Shown in pieces: positions 62,133-64,000 of a stretch of DNA of 64,000 nucleotides. This stretch comes from Desmodus rotundus (Eukaryota; Chordata; Mammalia; Chiroptera; Phyllostomidae). The position numbers and the translations under genes are program-made. Each line of letters opens with the position of its first letter. Position 1 is the stretch's first letter. The stretch lies in NCBI RefSeq assembly GCF_022682495.2, contig NC_071387.1:194038143-194102142 (forward strand). Reading direction: 5' to 3'. A model generated the notes under the pieces. That model did not search any database and was not told the origin of the DNA. It worked only from the letters and a program-made list of their open reading frames with translations.

Positions 62133-63010
62133 ACCTTACATTACCCCCTTATTAAAATATGTCAATATGGGTTGAGTTTTTAACATGACCGCTTCACTTT
62201 AAAAGCATTAATTTTTGACACTAGCACCTGGACCACTGTGTCTGTGCATGTGTGAGGTTTAATTTCTCTCTCACATTCTGCCTGTATTATTTGACTAATG
62301 CAAGTTATTTTACTTCATAAAATGAACCTCCCAATAGCCAACATTTAATTGATAGAATCCAAAAAGATATGCTTAAAAGCATTACTAGTTAAAAAAGTAA
62401 TTGACAGTTTGTAACACATTTTCATTTTAGGATGAATTCAAACCTCACAACATATGGTAATTAGTTTGTCTTGAAGTGAATTTTTAAAAATATGCATTTT
62501 TCAAAAAGTATAACTCCTTGAGCTGTTTGTTGTATAAAATAACTTCACATTTCAAGCATATTTATTGCCACCTACTGCATCTGCACATGGTGTCTTGCCC
62601 TCCGTCTACATTTGCATGGTCCATGTGGGCTCGTCCATGGGCAGGGACATGCTATTTTCAGTCAGCGCTGAGCCCAGAGAAAGGTTGCTCCATGTCCTTC
62701 TTCGCTGTTTCGAATCGGCATAGTTCTCACTAGCAAGGCCCACGTCATCTGTTACATATGTTTCTGGCATGACCTTGACTGTAATTGACATTATCTAACT
62801 TTTCAACTCCTAACTAGCTAATATTCAGCTCTCTATATTCAAGAGAAAATTTCTGAAACTTTCTCCATTTCATATAAAGAGAATGCAGAACAGATAGAAA
62901 CAAAGAACTCAGAGTGAAAATTCTGATCAAAGACAGATTAATTAAATGAAAGCTAAATATATACAAATGTGTTAGGAATAATATTTTTGAAAGATATACT
63001 TGAAATATAA
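62133..63010. other. Intergenic DNA without recognised features
   Basis: Nothing assignable. The frames at 62518-62733 and 62606-62791 (minus) have no recognisable products. Confidence 0.5.
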
Positions 63011-63014
63011 CTAA

Positions 63015-63105
63015 ATTACAATTTAATCCCTTTATACCTCCTCCCCCTAGAAATCACCTCACTGTCGTCCATGTCCATGAGTCCTTTTTCCTTTTTGCTA
63101 ATTGA
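63015..63105 (-). mobile_element. L1 3' UTR fragment, antisense
   Basis: 'tgtccatgagtcctttttcc' and the preceding C-rich 'ccctttatacctcctccccc' match the L1 3' UTR subfamily at 31.17-31.38 kb. Confidence 0.65.
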
Positions 63106-63166
63106 AAAAATATAATAAAGGTTACATAAAAGCAAGTCCTATAAAATATTTTTAAATATATTTTCT

Positions 63167-63358
63167 AAAATAACTAAAAATAGCCCTGACTGGTGTGGCT
63201 CAGTGTATTGAGTGTCGGCTTGCAAACTGAAAAGTCACTTGTCTGATTCCTGGTCAGGGCACATGCCTGACTTGCATCCAGGTCCCCAGCTGGGGGCATG
63301 TGACAGGCAAACATTTGATGTTTCTCTTTCTCTCTCTCTAAAAAATAACTAAAAATAG
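63167..63358 (+). mobile_element. VES SINE with exact 17-bp target-site duplication
   Basis: VES from 63184 ('ccctgactggtgtggctcag') to 63341, with 'ggtcagggcacatgcctgac', 'caggtccccagctgggggca' and a CT-rich tail. AAAATAACTAAAAATAG flanks it exactly at 63167-63183 and 63342-63358. The long exact duplication suggests one of the younger insertions here. The B-box region is altered (GTCTGATTCC) and the A box reads TGGCTCAGTGT. Confidence 0.97.
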
Positions 63359-64000
63359 TGCTATGAAACAGACAATGATAAAATTGGGGAAAAAACTATT
63401 CCTTTTGTGGGAGTACTGTAAGTACCAATTCAAGCATATTTTTATCTTTATGATGGAGTACAGTGTTGTGTTCAAAGTGTTATTGAGTATTGCCAACATG
63501 TTTTTGCTGAGTAAATGTTTGTATTCTGTGTGTCTCTTCATCTTCAAAAAGACATAAATCAGAAAATTACATCATAAATGAAAGGCTTGGAAAAGGCAGA
63601 CAAGTTTTAAAGAATTTTCAAAAACACAAGGTAAAACTAATCAAAGATAATGTCTTGAAGCTGGGATAAATATTGAGGTCAAGACGTATGTAAAAATTCA
63701 AACCACTTGTGAGTGGCATTAATAAAAATTTAACTTATTTTCCATCATTAGCTTTAATAATGCAGCTTGATATTAAGATAAGTGATGATTTTTATTAGCT
63801 TAAAATTTATAAGGGCTTAATTTTTTTAAAAAATGACACATATTTACTTTAAAATGCAAACGAACAATTGCCATTTACCAAAATGTAAACTTTGCCAACT
63901 GCAGTCAATGAAAGATAGTTAGAACCATGAGATATGCATCACTACCGATATTTTTCTTGAATGTGCTTTAGCTCACCTTTGATAACTCACCTTCATGTTT
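63359..64000. other. AT-rich intergenic DNA to the window end
   Basis: Nothing assignable was found. Confidence 0.5.

Overview
This window looks like intergenic DNA from a placental mammal, almost certainly a bat. The organism call rests on four tRNA-derived SINEs of the bat VES type (about 15.68, 57.72, 60.41 and 63.18 kb), each with the characteristic head reading like 'ctggctggtgtggctcagtgg', a B-box-like GGTTC segment and a CT-rich/A-rich tail. The rest of the repeat content is ordinary for a mammal. I could not place the bat to family. No HeliBat-like Helitron was noticed, which is only weak evidence against a vespertilionid.

I found no intact host protein-coding gene, no exon chain, no tRNA/rRNA gene and no CRISPR-like array. 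The open reading frames of 60-180 codons are chance frames, low-complexity frames, or pieces of transposons. The only recognisable host-gene sequences are dead retrocopies: a 3'-truncated 7SK RNA copy at 0.81-1.05 kb, and a near full-length processed pseudogene of ribosomal protein S6 on the minus strand at 40.3-41.15 kb.

Layout: 0-5.5 kb holds an L1/7SK chimera, an old L1-like segment, a Tigger-type transposon end, an AT-rich simple repeat and a long polypyrimidine tract. 6.8-13.7 kb has ancient L2, LTR-like, L1 and MIR pieces. 15.7-22.3 kb has a VES SINE, a 5'-inverted L1, an old L1 and MaLR-like LTR pieces. 23.6-26.4 kb is largely free of recognisable repeats. 28-35.3 kb is L1-rich, including two young bat L1 copies with clear target-site duplications; one of them appears to have carried about 500 bp of 3' flanking DNA with it. 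35.8-40.15 kb is a degenerate class III (ERV-L-like) retrovirus remnant with a recognisable integrase segment. 43-50.9 kb has MLT1-like LTRs, a hAT-type element, an internally deleted mariner, a GC-rich LTR-like block and a well-delimited 1.16 kb solo LTR with internal tandem repeats. 52.6-57.5 kb has another LTR-like block and several L1 fragments. 57.7-63.4 kb has three VES SINEs plus L1 and MLT1 pieces.

No set of genes working together as a system is present. The interest lies in the retrotransposition events recorded here: a probable L1-7SK chimera, a 3' transduction, two twin-priming inversions and several insertions with exact target-site duplications. Repeat family names come from memory of consensus sequences, not a database search, so subfamily names are deliberately loose.
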